Part shown: positions 23,291-35,289 of the stretch, one piece after another
Layout: each line of letters starts with the position of its first letter
Position numbering within the stretch: position 1 is the stretch's first letter
Assembly (NCBI GenBank): GCA_030998225.1
Contig: JAPYXD010000466.1
Coordinates: 5,187,001-5,251,000 of the forward strand
Source of the DNA: Diplolepis rosae
Lineage: Eukaryota; Arthropoda; Insecta; Hymenoptera; Diplolepididae
Direction of reading: 5' to 3'
DNA: 64,000 nucleotides
Program-made: the position numbers and the translations under genes
The notes under the pieces: model-generated
What the model saw: only the letters and a program-made list of their open reading frames with translations
The model's database searches: none
What the model was told of the DNA's origin: nothing

Positions 23291-23561
23291 GGTTGTGGCT
23301 TCTTGCTAAGTTTAGCAAATGGCCATATCTGTGCAAAATAATTACATTGTTCCGCATGAGAAATATCTAGGTCCAATCGGGGTATCGAGCAGCACACAAA
23401 ATCGTCCAACGACGAAAAGCAAGCAAATTAAATCCCACATTCAGCAGTCAAGCCAGCAGTCAGTAGTCAAGCTTAAGCTGTCTATAAGGAAAGGAGAGGG
23501 GTGTAAGGATAGGGGGAATTCGATCAAATCCCAAAACAGAGGAAAGGCAGTCAAAACAGGC

Positions 23562-26500
23562 CTATATGACCAGATCTCCAGATCGAAAAAACTTCCCAAG
23601 CTCCCCAACAGCCTCCGGATCCGGGTCGAAGATCAAATCCCCCAGATCGACTCGCTCAGGGGGCCTCCCCGGGAACCGCTCCGCCAAAAAGCGAAAGAAC
23701 CTCGGTCTGCCCTCCGATAAAATCGGGCATTCACCGATCAAGTGTGCAAGGCTCTTCAGCTCCGCACCACACCCGCAACCGATATCCATATCCCATCCCA
23801 TTTTAGCAAAATGGGTGCCGGTACAAATATGCCCAGTTCTCAGACGCGTGACCAGACTGATATAGCCCCTGGGAAACCTGTGACCCGTAAACCATGGTCT
23901 AGGGGTTTTAAAAGAAATTCTGTTAAAATAGCAAGCACCAGCTATTGTATTGTATTATATTGCTATATAACCCGCGTAAGGCCACAAGACACGGCACCAG
24001 GCCCTGTTATCCTGCCCGAGTGCAGATAAGAGATCAGCCAGGGGAATCCCACAATTCACAGTAAAGGCAGTCGGGAGGCAGACCTAGCCAAATAATCAGC
24101 CTGCTCATTACCAGCGATCCCCACGTGAGACGGGATCTATACGAAGCTGACCGCGCACACCTGCTCCTGGATGATAGACAGAAGGCGGAGGATCTTGTAC
24201 ACATGAGGAGATGTACGGGTAGAAAAGAAGCCATCGCGTAGATGTTAAAGTGCATATAGAGAATCGGTAAACATCACTGTGGAGGAAAAACGCATCCTAA
24301 GGATGTACTTGAGGACGCAGAAGATGGAGTAGAGCTCCGCAGAGAGGATTGAGGTGAAACTCGCAAGGCGAATACCAAATCTGTAACCTGTGGAGGGGGC
24401 ACAAAAGCCAACACCCACACCCCCGGTAGAGTCATCACGCGACGCATCCGAAAACACATGAACAGAATGTGAATACCGAGCATTAACCAAGCTGTCAAAC
24501 TCCACAGCAGGCTCCACAGCGCCCTCCACCTCCCGACCAGTCTCAAAATCTAACGCTACAGCGATGATCAGATCGGACCAAGCATATTCAAAGTGCAAAG
24601 GACGGGTCGTGCGTAGGCACATTCCCAGCAAGCCCCGCACACTCTCATAGGCAATCAGGAGGCCACACCTAGTCGGGTTGATCCTAAATCGCCTGACCCG
24701 AGATTTCTCAAACAGCAGGGTCAGCTTGGGAACAAGCAGGCCATCCCTCGAAGCAGCATTCCTAAGAATGAAGCGGCCACCCAAAAGAGAACGTCGCAAA
24801 CCAAGCGGAGGCTCGTCCGACTCAGAAAGGAGAATTGCGATAGGTGTCGAGTGCATACAGCCCAGAGCCACGCGTAGAGCCTCATATTGAGATCTATACA
24901 GAATCCCCAGGCCGACTTACCGGCACCCGCAAACAAAGGAGAGCCCCTACTCCAGGTATGCCCTAACCAGCCCTCTATAGACAAGAAGAAGCAAAGAGGG
25001 GGAAACCCCCCAGGAGACCCTAGACAGAGCCCTAAGCACTCCAACCGCGCGCATCGCCCTACCAGCAATATATTTAATGCGGGGCGTCCAGGAAAGACGC
25101 GAATCCAGGATGACCTCCAAATATTTGAGGGAATCCTGGCAGCGAATCTCGAGCCCATCAGCATCCAAGACCACGCCGCGAGAGCCAGCACGAGACCTGG
25201 TGAAAAAGCACAGCTGACACTTGGGGATGGAAATAGACAAGCCCAGGTCACGAAGCCACGGAGTCAGCAAACCCACCGCACCCTCAAGGCGCTCAAGCGC
25301 CCGGCGAGGGTCTTCATGTCTCGTGTACAGCAGCAGGTCGTCGGCATACATTGAAGCCATAACGTCCGCCGGGAGAACATCATTAAGCCTCCCAAGATGA
25401 AAGTTGAACAGAAGAGGAGAGAAGACACCCCCCTGAGGAACACCCACTCCACAAACTCTAGGGAGAACTCTGTATTTCTCGTCTGCGGATAATGCATCCA
25501 CAGACGAGAAATACAGAGTTCTCCTCGTAGTTAGACAATTCACGAAATTTACGATCCTTCCGGGCACACCCAGCTCAGTGAGCCTCCGCACGAGGACGCC
25601 CGGGAGGACCGCATTGAAGGCTCCCTTGAGATCCAGAGCCAGGGCCAGGGTGCCCTCCGACCGGCCAAAGCCCTGAAGAATATCGGCAACAACGCAGGAG
25701 ACACAGTCTATAGAAGAGCGGCCTCTTCTAAAGCCAAACTGGCTCCTCGGTATCCATGAGTTGCTCTCCGCAAGGAACTCCAGACGCTTTTGAATCAATC
25801 TCTCGACGGTCTTACAGAAGGTTGAGGTAACCGAGATGGGTCGAAATTTGTCGGTGCCAGCCTTTGGAACAAAAGAGACCAAGGTGTCGCCCCAAGAAGG
25901 GGAGAACCTGGGAACAGAGAACATGCGATTGTAGAGAGACAGCAAAAACTCCTTGGAACGATCAGAAAGTCCCAAGAGGGCCCCATAGCCGACACCATCC
26001 AAACCGGGAGCAGAGCGAACGTTGCAGGAGCTCAAAGCCGCAGAAAACTCGGGCCCAGAAAACGACTGATTCATGTTATCAGTATCATCCACGTCGGACA
26101 ACATGGGTATCTCAACCGGCAGAATACTCGGGCAGACCAACTCCTCTCAAAGAGCCACCAAGGCCGGCGAGTCCGGGTCCGTCACGCGGTTAGTACGAGA
26201 ATCGGTAACACGTGATGACAGCGACTTAACCGTTTTCCAAATCCTAGACAGACCCATCGAAGGGCCGATGGACTCGCAAAACGAGACGAAGGAGAGGTGT
26301 TTTTGTTTTCTGAGAAACCTATAACCTCCTCATCCACCCTCCTACAAGTAGCCCTACCTTCATTGGTCTGTGAGGTAGTATACATCCTAAGAGCTTCTCG
26401 TCTTCTAAGAATGGCCGCATCGCACTCCGAATTCCACCAAAGCGGCTGGGACTTCCTTCTGCCACGTAGAGAAGACGGACGGTAAGCCCCACAGCGCTCC

Positions 26501-27357
26501 AAAGTTCGCGTGATCAAATCAAAGAACCTGGAGTATGATACAACCGGGTCAGAACAACCGTCAGGAGCCAAGTCAATACCAGGCAGCCCATCGTCAACTA
26601 GCTCCCGAAAACGGATCCAGTCCACATTCTTGGTATTAAACCGATTCGATGTTGAACGGGCATATCGAGGCAACACCCCCAAGTCGCCCAAGACCAAAAA
26701 ATGATCGGAACCCAAGGTGTCCTCAGTGACCCAAGCCGAAGCCACCCCAATCCTTGAAGACGTGAGGAAAACCAGATCCAGATTCCCATCAGAGCGCCCC
26801 GTGGCGGCCAAGAAGGTGGGCACAGAGTCATTCAGAGGAGTCAACCCATGATCAAGAACCGCAGAGCACAGCTGAGGCCCCTGGAAGTTGGAACATCTCG
26901 CCCCTCACAAAGGAGAGTGGGCATTGAAGTCGCCGCATAAGAGCAGAAGGTCACATCCCAGTGAGCACCGAATAAGCGACGACCACATATCAGTATCAAC
27001 ACCCGACTCCGGAGGTGCATAAACCGAAATGACCGCCAAAGAGCCCAGAACAGTAGACAACCTGATGGCCACCGCATCCAATCGATCACACCAAGCTCCA
27101 TCCACGGAGAGAGGAAGGATAGATAGACTCTCACGTACCGGAATAGACGAGCCGCACCCTCCACTCCCAGGACGATCGCATCTATAAGTCAGGTAGCCAA
27201 AGAACTCAAAAGCAACGTCCTCACCAAGCCACGTCTCAGTAATACAAAGGGCATCCAACTCCCTATCATGCAAAAGATACTCAATATCAGCCCTCTTGTT
27301 GTTTGCACTATGTGCGTTCCAGACTGCAAATCTAATACCCCTATCCGTGGAGCGCAT
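23562..27357 (-). pseudogene. LINE ORF2 (endonuclease, RT, RNase H, zinc motif), decayed
   Basis: It starts at 27357 with MRSTDRGIRFAVWNAHSANN. The endonuclease shows ITETWL, VYAPPES and CGDFNAH, then TGA replaces the expected Trp (26905-26907). A frameshift follows near 26305 and a TGA in place of Arg near 26150. RT (26140-24947) shows FRPISV, FGFRRGRSSIDCV, LALDLKGAFNAV, GVPQGGVFSPLLFN and MYADDLLLY. Frame breaks occur near 24945 and 24890. RNase H (24871-24245) has FSDASRDD, SAELYSI and FTDSLYAL. Another break is near 24245. The C-terminus has a CGCGAEL...HLIGEC motif. ORF2 could not yield a complete protein. Confidence 0.85.
25463..25523. repeat. perfect 23 bp hairpin inside LINE RT
   Basis: GAGAACTCTGTATTTCTCG... 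at 25463-25485 is exactly inverted at 25501-25523, with a 15 nt loop. It lies in ORF2 between the RTLYFSS and CGVGVPQGG segments. The second LINE copy near 20275 is shorter at this point and lacks the hairpin, so it looks like a small inverted duplication in this copy. Confidence 0.85.
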
Positions 27358-27578
27358 AATAGACTAGGATAACAATAACAACACAGACCAGAAAAAAGAG
27401 AAAACAAAGCTGAATAAACAAATAGAAACAAAAAAATAAATAAATAAATAAATAAAACAAAACAACCTATCCGAAGTAGTATGTACAAAGTAGAGTAAAG
27501 AAGACATTAAGAATAATTCAAAACCTAAAAACCTAAAAACTAAAAAAAAAGAACGTAAGGAATACTGGCTGGGGCAAG

Positions 27579-29123
27579 CTAAGGCCCAGCACGGCGTAAT
27601 CCACCGGGAGGGCCAGGTCCCACTGCCAAAAAGGAGGCACCAGAAACCGCACTCGAAGAGCCAACAGAAACAGGGTCCTCAGTCACCCCCAGGCCCGGCT
27701 CCCCAGGGCGCCCAAGATCCAACAGGGACCTGGAAACCTCGAGAGCCGAGCCAGAGCCCGATGGCAACAAGACAGAGGCAGAGAAGCCCAAATCAACATT
27801 GTGTAGAGCCGAAGGGGGATCTTCCCGAGAGATACGGTCAAATCCAATCTCCAATCAGCGACCCGGGCTCAGGATGCCCACCTCCCGCAATCCCGTCTCC
27901 GCCTCGCCAAATCCACAACAATTCCAATAGCAGTACTTATTGATCTCGAACTCATACTGGTACACCGGACACTCACAAGAGGAAGCAACATGGTCGCCAC
28001 AACAATTTGAACAAAAAGCTGAGCGTAGCTTATTAGGACAAGCATCCGTGCGGTGGTGCTCAGAACAGAACTCACATATGGGACGCGAGCTACGACGTTG
28101 ATTAGAAATGTGGCGAAATCTCTGGCAGGTGAAGCATCGTCTAGGAGGGGGAATAACCGGAGTTAAAGGGTAAGAGTAGCCCAGCAGGCGAGCATTACGA
28201 GGCACACGAGCAACCGCCATCGTAAATTCAACCCTAGAAGAAATAGAGCCACCATCGTTCGTCCTCCTCCTCACAGCCACCGTCAAGTCTCGCAGGTCCG
28301 GGTCGAGCCTATTAGCGATATCTGAAGCCGAATATTTGGGGTCAATCGGGCCAGTGAAAGCCTTCTTCCGAATCAAAGATGAAGGGATGAACAGCTTGAA
28401 GCCTCCCTTCATAAGATCCTCCGAGCGAACAAGCGTGTTAGCATCCTCCCTAGCCTCACATTGAATCTTGACCTGATTCAGACCGTTATAGAAGATGGTT
28501 CTGCCTCCGCTAATCACCAGGTCAATACACTCCGCCAGGGCCAAACGATCGTACTTGCCCAAGTTCTTCCCAGGTCTGGTGCTCTCCATCAAAACTATAT
28601 ATGGAGGTGGAGAAGCATCCGAAAACACATCCTGTAAAGGATCATGTGGTTTGGACCACAAAAGATCAGAAGACGGGTCACACGGAGGCGGGTCAAAGAA
28701 CTTGTCGATCCTCTTCATCAATGTCTGACTCATATCCCCACAAGACAAGTCCGCGCACGAATCAAGGTCAGACGGGAGCCAATTATTTTTATTCTGTGAT
28801 GGCAACAACGAAGGCGGGCAGGAAATAGGCCTCTTGCGACCATCCATAGGGGCCAGACCAGCCCGGGCAGCGCCCGAGGAGACAGCAGTCAAACAAAAGC
28901 CGTCCGCACTCCCATCTCGTCCAGGCCTCGCCGGTGCAAAGCCACGACCGCGACCCACACCCTGAACACCGCCACGAGCGTCCGCGGTCAAACCCCCATC
29001 AGATCCAGTCAGAGACATGGCGCGAAGCTGGGCAGCAGCCAAATCCAGAGCACAGACAAAGCCACGGAATGCAAGAATTAATGTAGCAAAGATATATAAA
29101 AGCGAGAGCAGATCGCCAGGCAA
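27579..29123 (-). pseudogene. LINE ORF1 (gag-like, zinc knuckles)
   Basis: The 422-codon frame opens at 29123, though the Met at residue 36 (MSLTGSDGG) may be the real start. The C-terminal region has three CCHC-type knuckles: CFTCQRFRHISNQR (last Cys replaced by Arg), CEFCSEHHRTDAC and CSNCCGDHVASSC, as expected for an RNA-binding LINE ORF1. After PGR comes TGA (27855-27857); the same frame then stays open for another 91 codons (LEIGFDRISRED...) to 27579. That TGA may therefore be a CGA-to-TGA mutation that shortened a protein of about 510 residues. ORF2 begins about 220 bp downstream. Confidence 0.8.
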
Positions 29124-29380
29124 AACTAAAAACTTCAGTGCAGAAAAAGTAAATTAAAAGGACAACAAGAATATAAGAATTTAGTATTAAAATAGTTCTA
29201 GAAAAATAATAAAAATAGGTAATTACCAATAAAGAAAAGAAATTAATGTACAGAACACATACGTGTCTTATGAGAGAAAGGAAGAAGTTAACAAAGATTA
29301 AATTTAAGCACATATTAGATTTGATAAAAATAGCACTCAAGTACCTAATCAATTACCCTCCCCATATAGGTGAGGTTATG

Positions 29381-30355
29381 CGTAAGCAAACATGCGTGTC
29401 ATAGCATTGAGGATAAGACTTGATAGGTTAAGCAAATACATGCACTTTAAAGTTGAACCAAGTGAGTTCCTCAATCCTATGGTAATTAAAACTAAATACT
29501 TCAATGCAGAAAAGATAAGTTAATAAAACAACAGAAGTATGAGTATTTAATATAGAAATAGTTTTAAATAAAAAGTGAGTGCTGATAAAGAAAATGAATT
29601 AGCATACAAATCAGCTGGGCTGAGTAAGGAGCCTAGAAGCCTCTAAAACTGATAAAAACTATAAACATACCATGCGCGCATCTGTATTCGAGCCAGATAG
29701 ACTGAGTAATCACCTAGTTCTCTGCCCTGTAGAAATATCACTTGGGAAGATATCTAAATATTTTGCAAATATTAAAGGAAAAAATATGAATATTAGGTAA
29801 GGTTATAATAATAATGGAGAAGGCAATAAGGTAGGATAGACAGTAAAGTGTTACCGTTCAAGTTCAGCGGCAAGCTTGAGAAAAATATTTAAGGTTATGC
29901 GTTGAGGGCATGTAGATAATCACACAATAGAAGGAAGCCTATGGCAAACGCAAAGAGAAGGCAAAGTTCCCAGCCTAGCGTCTCTTCCAATACTTAAATA
30001 TTCACATTTTCAAATATTCTTCCAGGCACTCCAAAATGCATATAATTGCACAGGCGCAGGCGATCCGCAGAAAATCAGCTCCTTAGTCGAGTGCTGTAAG
30101 TTTTAGAGAACTCAGCCAAACTGAACAGATTCCAGACACCAGCAATAATGGTAGCCAAGCGCGCACCAGACACACCAGCAAAAGTCATTTCATAAAAATT
30201 CTTAACAGAACAGTAGTATATAATCAGAAAAGCAATGATCAGAAAACATCAATAGTTGCTCACACAAAACATAACAGTACCAGGCGTGATGTAGCAATCA
30301 CGACTTAGTGAAACACCCACGGAAGAAGCCACAAACGAACCGCACTATACAACAG
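29381..30355. other. possible LINE 5' UTR or unassigned DNA
   Basis: No coding sequence. Positions 29480-29600 resemble 29115-29250 (ACTTCAGTGCAGAAAA / ACTTCAATGCAGAAAA and following), which would fit tandem 5' UTR monomers. The boundary with the foldback element at 30356 is abrupt. Confidence 0.35.
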
Positions 30356-31561
30356 CCTGTAAAAGTATTGTCCGCCTCGTGATGTTATAGTCAAAAATTG
30401 AAAATCGAAATTCGAAAAAACCAAAAACATGGTTTTATAGCTCGTGAAAAATGAATGTTAGTTTCTTCTTACAGTTTTTTTATAACGTTGCAAATTTTCG
30501 AGTAAATTAATAAAAAGTGTGTTGGTTTTAAAGCACAGAAACCATGTTTTATTTGAATCCACTCGCCTCGAAAAATTCATTAATTAACGGATTGCGAAAT
30601 TTTGTTTTGCGTTCTACTCGTGAATCTCTGGCGGAGGCGACAGTGCTTGCAAAAATTTTTTTGTTCATTGTTAAATGTTTTTTTTTCAATCCGAAGAAAA
30701 AAGTATGTTTTTCGAGCTTCGGACCGAAAAAGTGAGCGAGGAAGTTTGAGCTACAGTAAACTTCCCGCGAACAAGTTGATCATTAGTATATGGAGCAACT
30801 TTTTGGAAAATATCAACTCAATTGAACAATTACTTTCGAAAATACAACGAGTTGAACGCAAATGCGAATTAGGTTTTGACGCGATTTTACCGGTTTTGCT
30901 ACGAGCAATGCAGGCGCGCCGATGAGTAGAAGCGAAGGAACACGAAGGAAGATAGAGAAAGAGAGTAGGAGTGGCATGCGATGAAAATGAGCGTCAGAAA
31001 CCTGATTCGCATTTCTGTTCAACTCGTTGTATTTTCGAAAGTAATTGTTCAATTGAGTTGATATTTTCCAAAAAGTTGCTCCATATACTAATGATCAACT
31101 TGTTCGCGGGAAGTTTACTGTAGCTCAAACTTCCTCGCTCACTTTTTCGGTCCGAAGCTCGAAAAACATAGTTTTTTCTTCGGATTAAAAAAAAAATCAT
31201 TTAACAATGAACAAAAAAATTTTTTGCAAGCACTGTCGCCTCTGCCAGAGATTCACGAGTAGAACGCAAAAAAAATTTCGCAATCCGTTAATTAATGAAT
31301 TTTTCGAGGCGAGTGGATTCAAATAAAACATGGTTTCTGTGCTTTAAAACCAACACACTTTTTATTAATTTACTCGAAAATTTGCAACGTTATAAAAAAA
31401 CTGTAAGAAGAAACTAACATTCATTTTTCACGAGCTATAAAACCATGTTTTTGGTTTTTTCGAATTTCGATTTTCAATTTTTGACTATAACATCACGAGG
31501 CGGACAATACTTTTACAGGTTTTCGAGCGCCTGTCGCCTTATTGAATATAACTCCTCAATT
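30356..31561. mobile_element. 1.2 kb foldback MITE
   Basis: A nearly complete palindrome with arms of about 550-600 bp surrounds a loop of about 105 bp near 30.88-30.98 kb. Both arms contain GTATTGTCCGCCTCGTGA, AACATGGTTT, TTCACGAGCTATAAAACC and ACGAGTTGAACGCAAATG or its inverse. The right end is complete (ACTCCTCAATT); the left end lacks about 45 terminal bp. Long frames in the arms are mirror images and not genes. A transcript would form a very long hairpin. Confidence 0.85.
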
Positions 31562-32842
31562 ATAACTATTTTTTCCTTTAAATAGTCAATAAAATTTCTT
31601 GAAAAAAGAACCATATTTATAATATTTCTTTTTGCATAAAGCAAATTTTACTTCATGTTTTCTTCAGTCCTTTTCGTAATCTTTCAACTGGTTGTAACCA
31701 TTTTTGAAAACAATCAAAATTTGACCTCCATTTTCAAAAATCAAAAATAAATTTTACTTTTTCTCAAATTCGGACCCATTTTATTTTTTTTTAAATCATC
31801 TAGTTAAAAAGCTGAGATTTTTCCCTATAAAATATCAAAATTTCAGAATGGCATTTTTTTTGTTTTCGAACCATTGTGCGATGAATAAGCTGAGGCCGCG
31901 CAACCGTTCGCTACCGTCTTCACGCCGAGGAACGCGTAGAGCATCCTCAAGCTAATTTTTTACATTACATAATATGATACACGTTTAGTGTAACTGCTCT
32001 CTGTGAAATACATGTGGGATGTTTAGAAACCGAACCTCAAAATTTAAATATATGATATTTCATCACGTTACATCAAAATCACGTGACAAGGTTTGTTTCT
32101 TTGTCCATTTCTTTCTTCATTTGTCTTCATTTGTTTCATTGCTTCGTCACTTCTACCACTAAAGTTCCAGTATTTTCGTTTCCCATAAGAGAAAATACTT
32201 TGACTCAGCATAATAAACCAGCATACGAGTTGGGTACATTATTTCCAGACTTTATCTGAGAAGAGTTTCTGGAAGCAGGTTTGTCTTTAGAAATAATTCA
32301 ATTTCATAATATAATTTTGTTGATTCTGTTGAATTATTCTAATTTCAAAAATCAATTATATCTGTAGTCGCGATATTCCATTTTTCCTCCTTCTGTTTAT
32401 CTTTCCCTTTTACTTCGTACATTACTTACTATGTAAGCTTCCTTCTTAAATTGCGAAGAAGTACTTTTCTAATGATATCTTCCAAAAGAGATCGCGAAAT
32501 TTGGAAGGATAAATGCATTGATTCATTCCAAAAAAAGAAACATAAGGGAACAAACTTTCGCCGTGTTTCTAACAATTTACGCATAAATTCCAAAATTTTC
32601 GAGAAGACTCACAAATTTGCAACACATGCAGATTTGAACTTACCAACTTAAATGGAAGATCATTCTTGAATTGCGACAACACTGCAAGGATTCCTAATCA
32701 AGTTCAATCAGATATTGACACTGTTGTTGACGATGATGATGCAGATAATAATGAATGTTCTTTGTTTTCGCTTCGTAACTTTGATATAGTGAATTTTAAA
32801 TTCTCGTAGGTTTTATAACAGTCCCTAAGTAGAACATATATC
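31562..32842. other. AT-rich non-coding DNA
   Basis: No gene is supported. A 66-codon open stretch at 32451-32651 has no recognised family. Confidence 0.35.
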
Positions 32843-33976
32843 CACTGAGAAAAAAGATTCTTAGATCCAAAGAAATGTATTTAATTGATTCCATTTCTTT
32901 GTATCAAACAATTCGTTACCCAATTCAATTAAATATTTTTTAGAAGCATGAAACGCGTGCTTTGATTCAAAGAAATAATTTATTTGATAGGCATTTCTTT
33001 AATACAAAGAAATATTTCTTTGCTTGTGAATGTGAGCGAATTAAGTCAACCAATTCATTTCTTTGAAACTAAGTACCTAGTTTATTTGAATCTTGTTTTC
33101 GCACTCAAAGAAATATTTATTTGATTCAATAAGTCCTATTTTTTGAATTCAACAACCCAGGCGGAAATTTACAACCGGCGCAGCACCGCGCCAGCACTGC
33201 CAGCGGACTTCCAGCGCTGGCATAGTGCTGGCAGTAGATCCTCATGAAGTCTGTCGCGGTGCTGGCAAAGCTTCGAAAGGTAACACCGGCGTAGTGCTGA
33301 CCAGCAGTGCTGCGTTAGCGCTGACCTTCAGTGCTGGCTTGGTGCTGGCGGAACTCCGATAGTTAACAACGGCATAGTGCTGACCAGCGGTACTGCGCTA
33401 GCGCTGGCCTTCAGTGCTGGTGCGGTGCTGGCACTAGTACAAAATGTCACTCGGCTGGGAGTTGTCTTTTAGTACTGGGGCGGTACTGGAAAATGTACCG
33501 AAAATCTTTAATGTACTTAGATAAAAAGTACAGGGAAAGTTCGAGTTGAGACTCTAATATTTACCGATTTTAACGGCAACGGAGGGATATTCGCTTGGAA
33601 GGTTAAGTTTACCGTTTTCACAGTAAAAAATCTGTTTTCAAGCTAGAAAATTTCTTCTGAGTAAATTGACAATACTTTTTTCGTTACACGTACACAGAAA
33701 AAAAAATTCAGTAGGTTTGACTACTTTTTAACTTACTTTCCGTAGTTCGTAAAGGCCCCAGTGTCGTTTTTCAATTTAAGTGAACTGCAGGAACATAGGT
33801 AAATCAAATAAGAGCAGTAATTGAATCAATGAATATTCTTAGTACATTTTAAAACTTTATTTACTTTCAAGCAGACTCTAAGTTACTATTTTTATACACA
33901 AACTTACCTACAAACACACATTCCCCTTTACACTACACAAACGCTCGTATAGGTGGTATTAAAAATTATTCTTAAC

Positions 33977-34050
33977 CGCTGCGGGTTCGAACCCTCTCTA
34001 CTTACAATTAACGCATTACTAACCTAACGACTAAGCCTCTCGGCTGCGCA
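33977..34050 (-). repeat. tRNA-like sequence in the core of copy B
   Basis: On the minus strand it reads GCAGCCGAGAGGCTTAGTCG ... GAGGGTTCGAACCCGCAGCG, nearly identical to 8282-8354. Conservation while the flanking arrays diverged suggests the core is functionally or recently related. Confidence 0.45.
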
Positions 34051-34639
34051 CGCTTGGAATACAAGAAAGAAAATAGCGCTTATAACCTTCAACTACTGCA
34101 GGGCCGTGTAAGAAGTGTATAGGCCCCGTGTAATCGGGAATTTTTAAATTTTATGCCAATTTATGATTCTGATTAAAATTTTTAATATTTTTAATTATTA
34201 AATCGATTTTCTATAAAATAAAATATTTTTGAAAGAAAGCGATCAAATTTTTGAAATAAAGAACATTACATAATAAAAAGATTTATATACATTTTAGAAT
34301 TATTAACTTTTATTATTGTATAGTAGTGATACTTTATACAGGTTATACTTCCTTTAATTTTTGTTTTCAAGAGTAAAATCAACGTATGTTCAGAATCTGA
34401 AAATTTTGAGTTTTTTCAATTTTAAAAATATGATGAAACTTTGGAATCAACAAAATTACTTTGGTTTACTTCAATAAAAATGTTTTTCGATCAGCGAAAT
34501 TTTACTTACCATCACACCAATGCGGGCACACAAACGAATGTGTAGAATGTAATTGATTTTTTTTAGAGTACTGCTCATAGCATTACTAATATGTTTGTCG
34601 GCAATGAAAGGCGATAGAAAGGCTTGGTATTACTCAAAA

Positions 34640-34925
34640 GTTGGTTGTTTGCTAACACTGGACGGTGGCACTGCGCCGGTGCTGATCCAGTGCTGTACCG
34701 ATGCTTGGCAATATACAAATGTTGGTTGTTTGCCAGCACTGAAAAGCGGTACCACGCCGGTGCTGCACCGACGCTTGGCATTACTTAAAAGTTGGTTGTT
34801 TGCCAACACTGAATGTTGGTACTGCGCCGGTGCTGATCCAGTGCTGCACCGATGCTTGGCAATACACAAATGTTGGTTGTTTGCCAGCACTGAAAAGCAG
34901 TACTGCGCCGGTGTTTAGCCAGTGC
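34640..34925. repeat. minisatellite of about 81 bp in copy B
   Basis: GTTGGTTGTTTGC recurs at 34640, 34721, 34791 and 34872 (spacings 81, 70, 81). Units carry GCGCCGGTGCTG and CAGTGCTG. The unit length matches the copy A array although the sequence differs. Confidence 0.85.
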
Positions 34926-35289
34926 CGCCCCAGCGGTGTGCCAACGCTTGGCACAGTGCTGATCGGCAGCACTGGCATTACTCACGGGTTACAACAGGAA
35001 CGGTACCGCGCCGGTTGTAAGGATTGGCAGTACACCGATTTTTCCGCCTGGGAAGACGTATTTGAATCAAATAATTTCTCCATGGATGAATCAAGCTTTA
35101 GGTTTTCTTGAATCAAGGAAATATTTATTTAATTGAGGCATTAATTAATTAATTTAGGAAGATATTTATTCGATTCAAAGAGTTGATAAATGTATATCAA
35201 TGTAACGTTTTTATATGAATAAAATATTGTGTTTACATAAATATATATTTCTTTAGTTGAAAGAAATGTTTTTTGTGAACAGTAGAATT

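Larger units (their letters stand above)
23268..29380 (-). mobile_element. RNase H-bearing non-LTR retrotransposon (LINE), nearly complete
   Basis: On the minus strand it carries ORF1 with CCHC knuckles, then ORF2 with AP-like endonuclease, reverse transcriptase, RNase H and a C-terminal zinc motif, and a (GAA)n tail at 23268-23290. That order, with RNase H present, fits the I-like group of LINEs; clade placement is inference. It is markedly GC-richer than flanking DNA. Multiple stops and frameshifts make it inactive. The 5' end is unclear: related AT-rich segments at 29115-29360 and 29480-29600 suggest a repeated 5' UTR that may extend further right. Confidence 0.85.
33156..35052. mobile_element. 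CCCAGGCGGAAA-ended element, copy B
   Basis: The ends CCCAGGCGGAAA and TTTCCGCCTGGG are perfect inverted repeats. Its core (about 33540-34160) is the inverse of the copy A core at 8160-8770, including a tRNA-like sequence. The left arm has dense CCAGCACTG / GCGGTGCTGG motifs and the right arm an 81/70/81 bp array. Compared with copy A, most motifs carry GCAC/GTGC instead of GTAC; only the motifs next to the core keep GGGGCGGTACTGG. No coding capacity; frames at 34553-35111 follow the array. Confidence 0.75.

Noticed and set aside
24274..29100. Plus-strand frames of 60-150 codons across the LINE
   Set aside because: Shadows of minus-strand LINE genes caused by GC-rich codons; no homology in that sense.
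30602..31200. Three frames encoding near-identical peptides (KLPANKLIISIWSNFLENIN)
   Set aside because: They are mirror images from the arms of a palindrome; the same peptide arises on both strands.
34553..35111. Frames on both strands in the copy B array
   Set aside because: Same reason: array translation on both strands, not coding.
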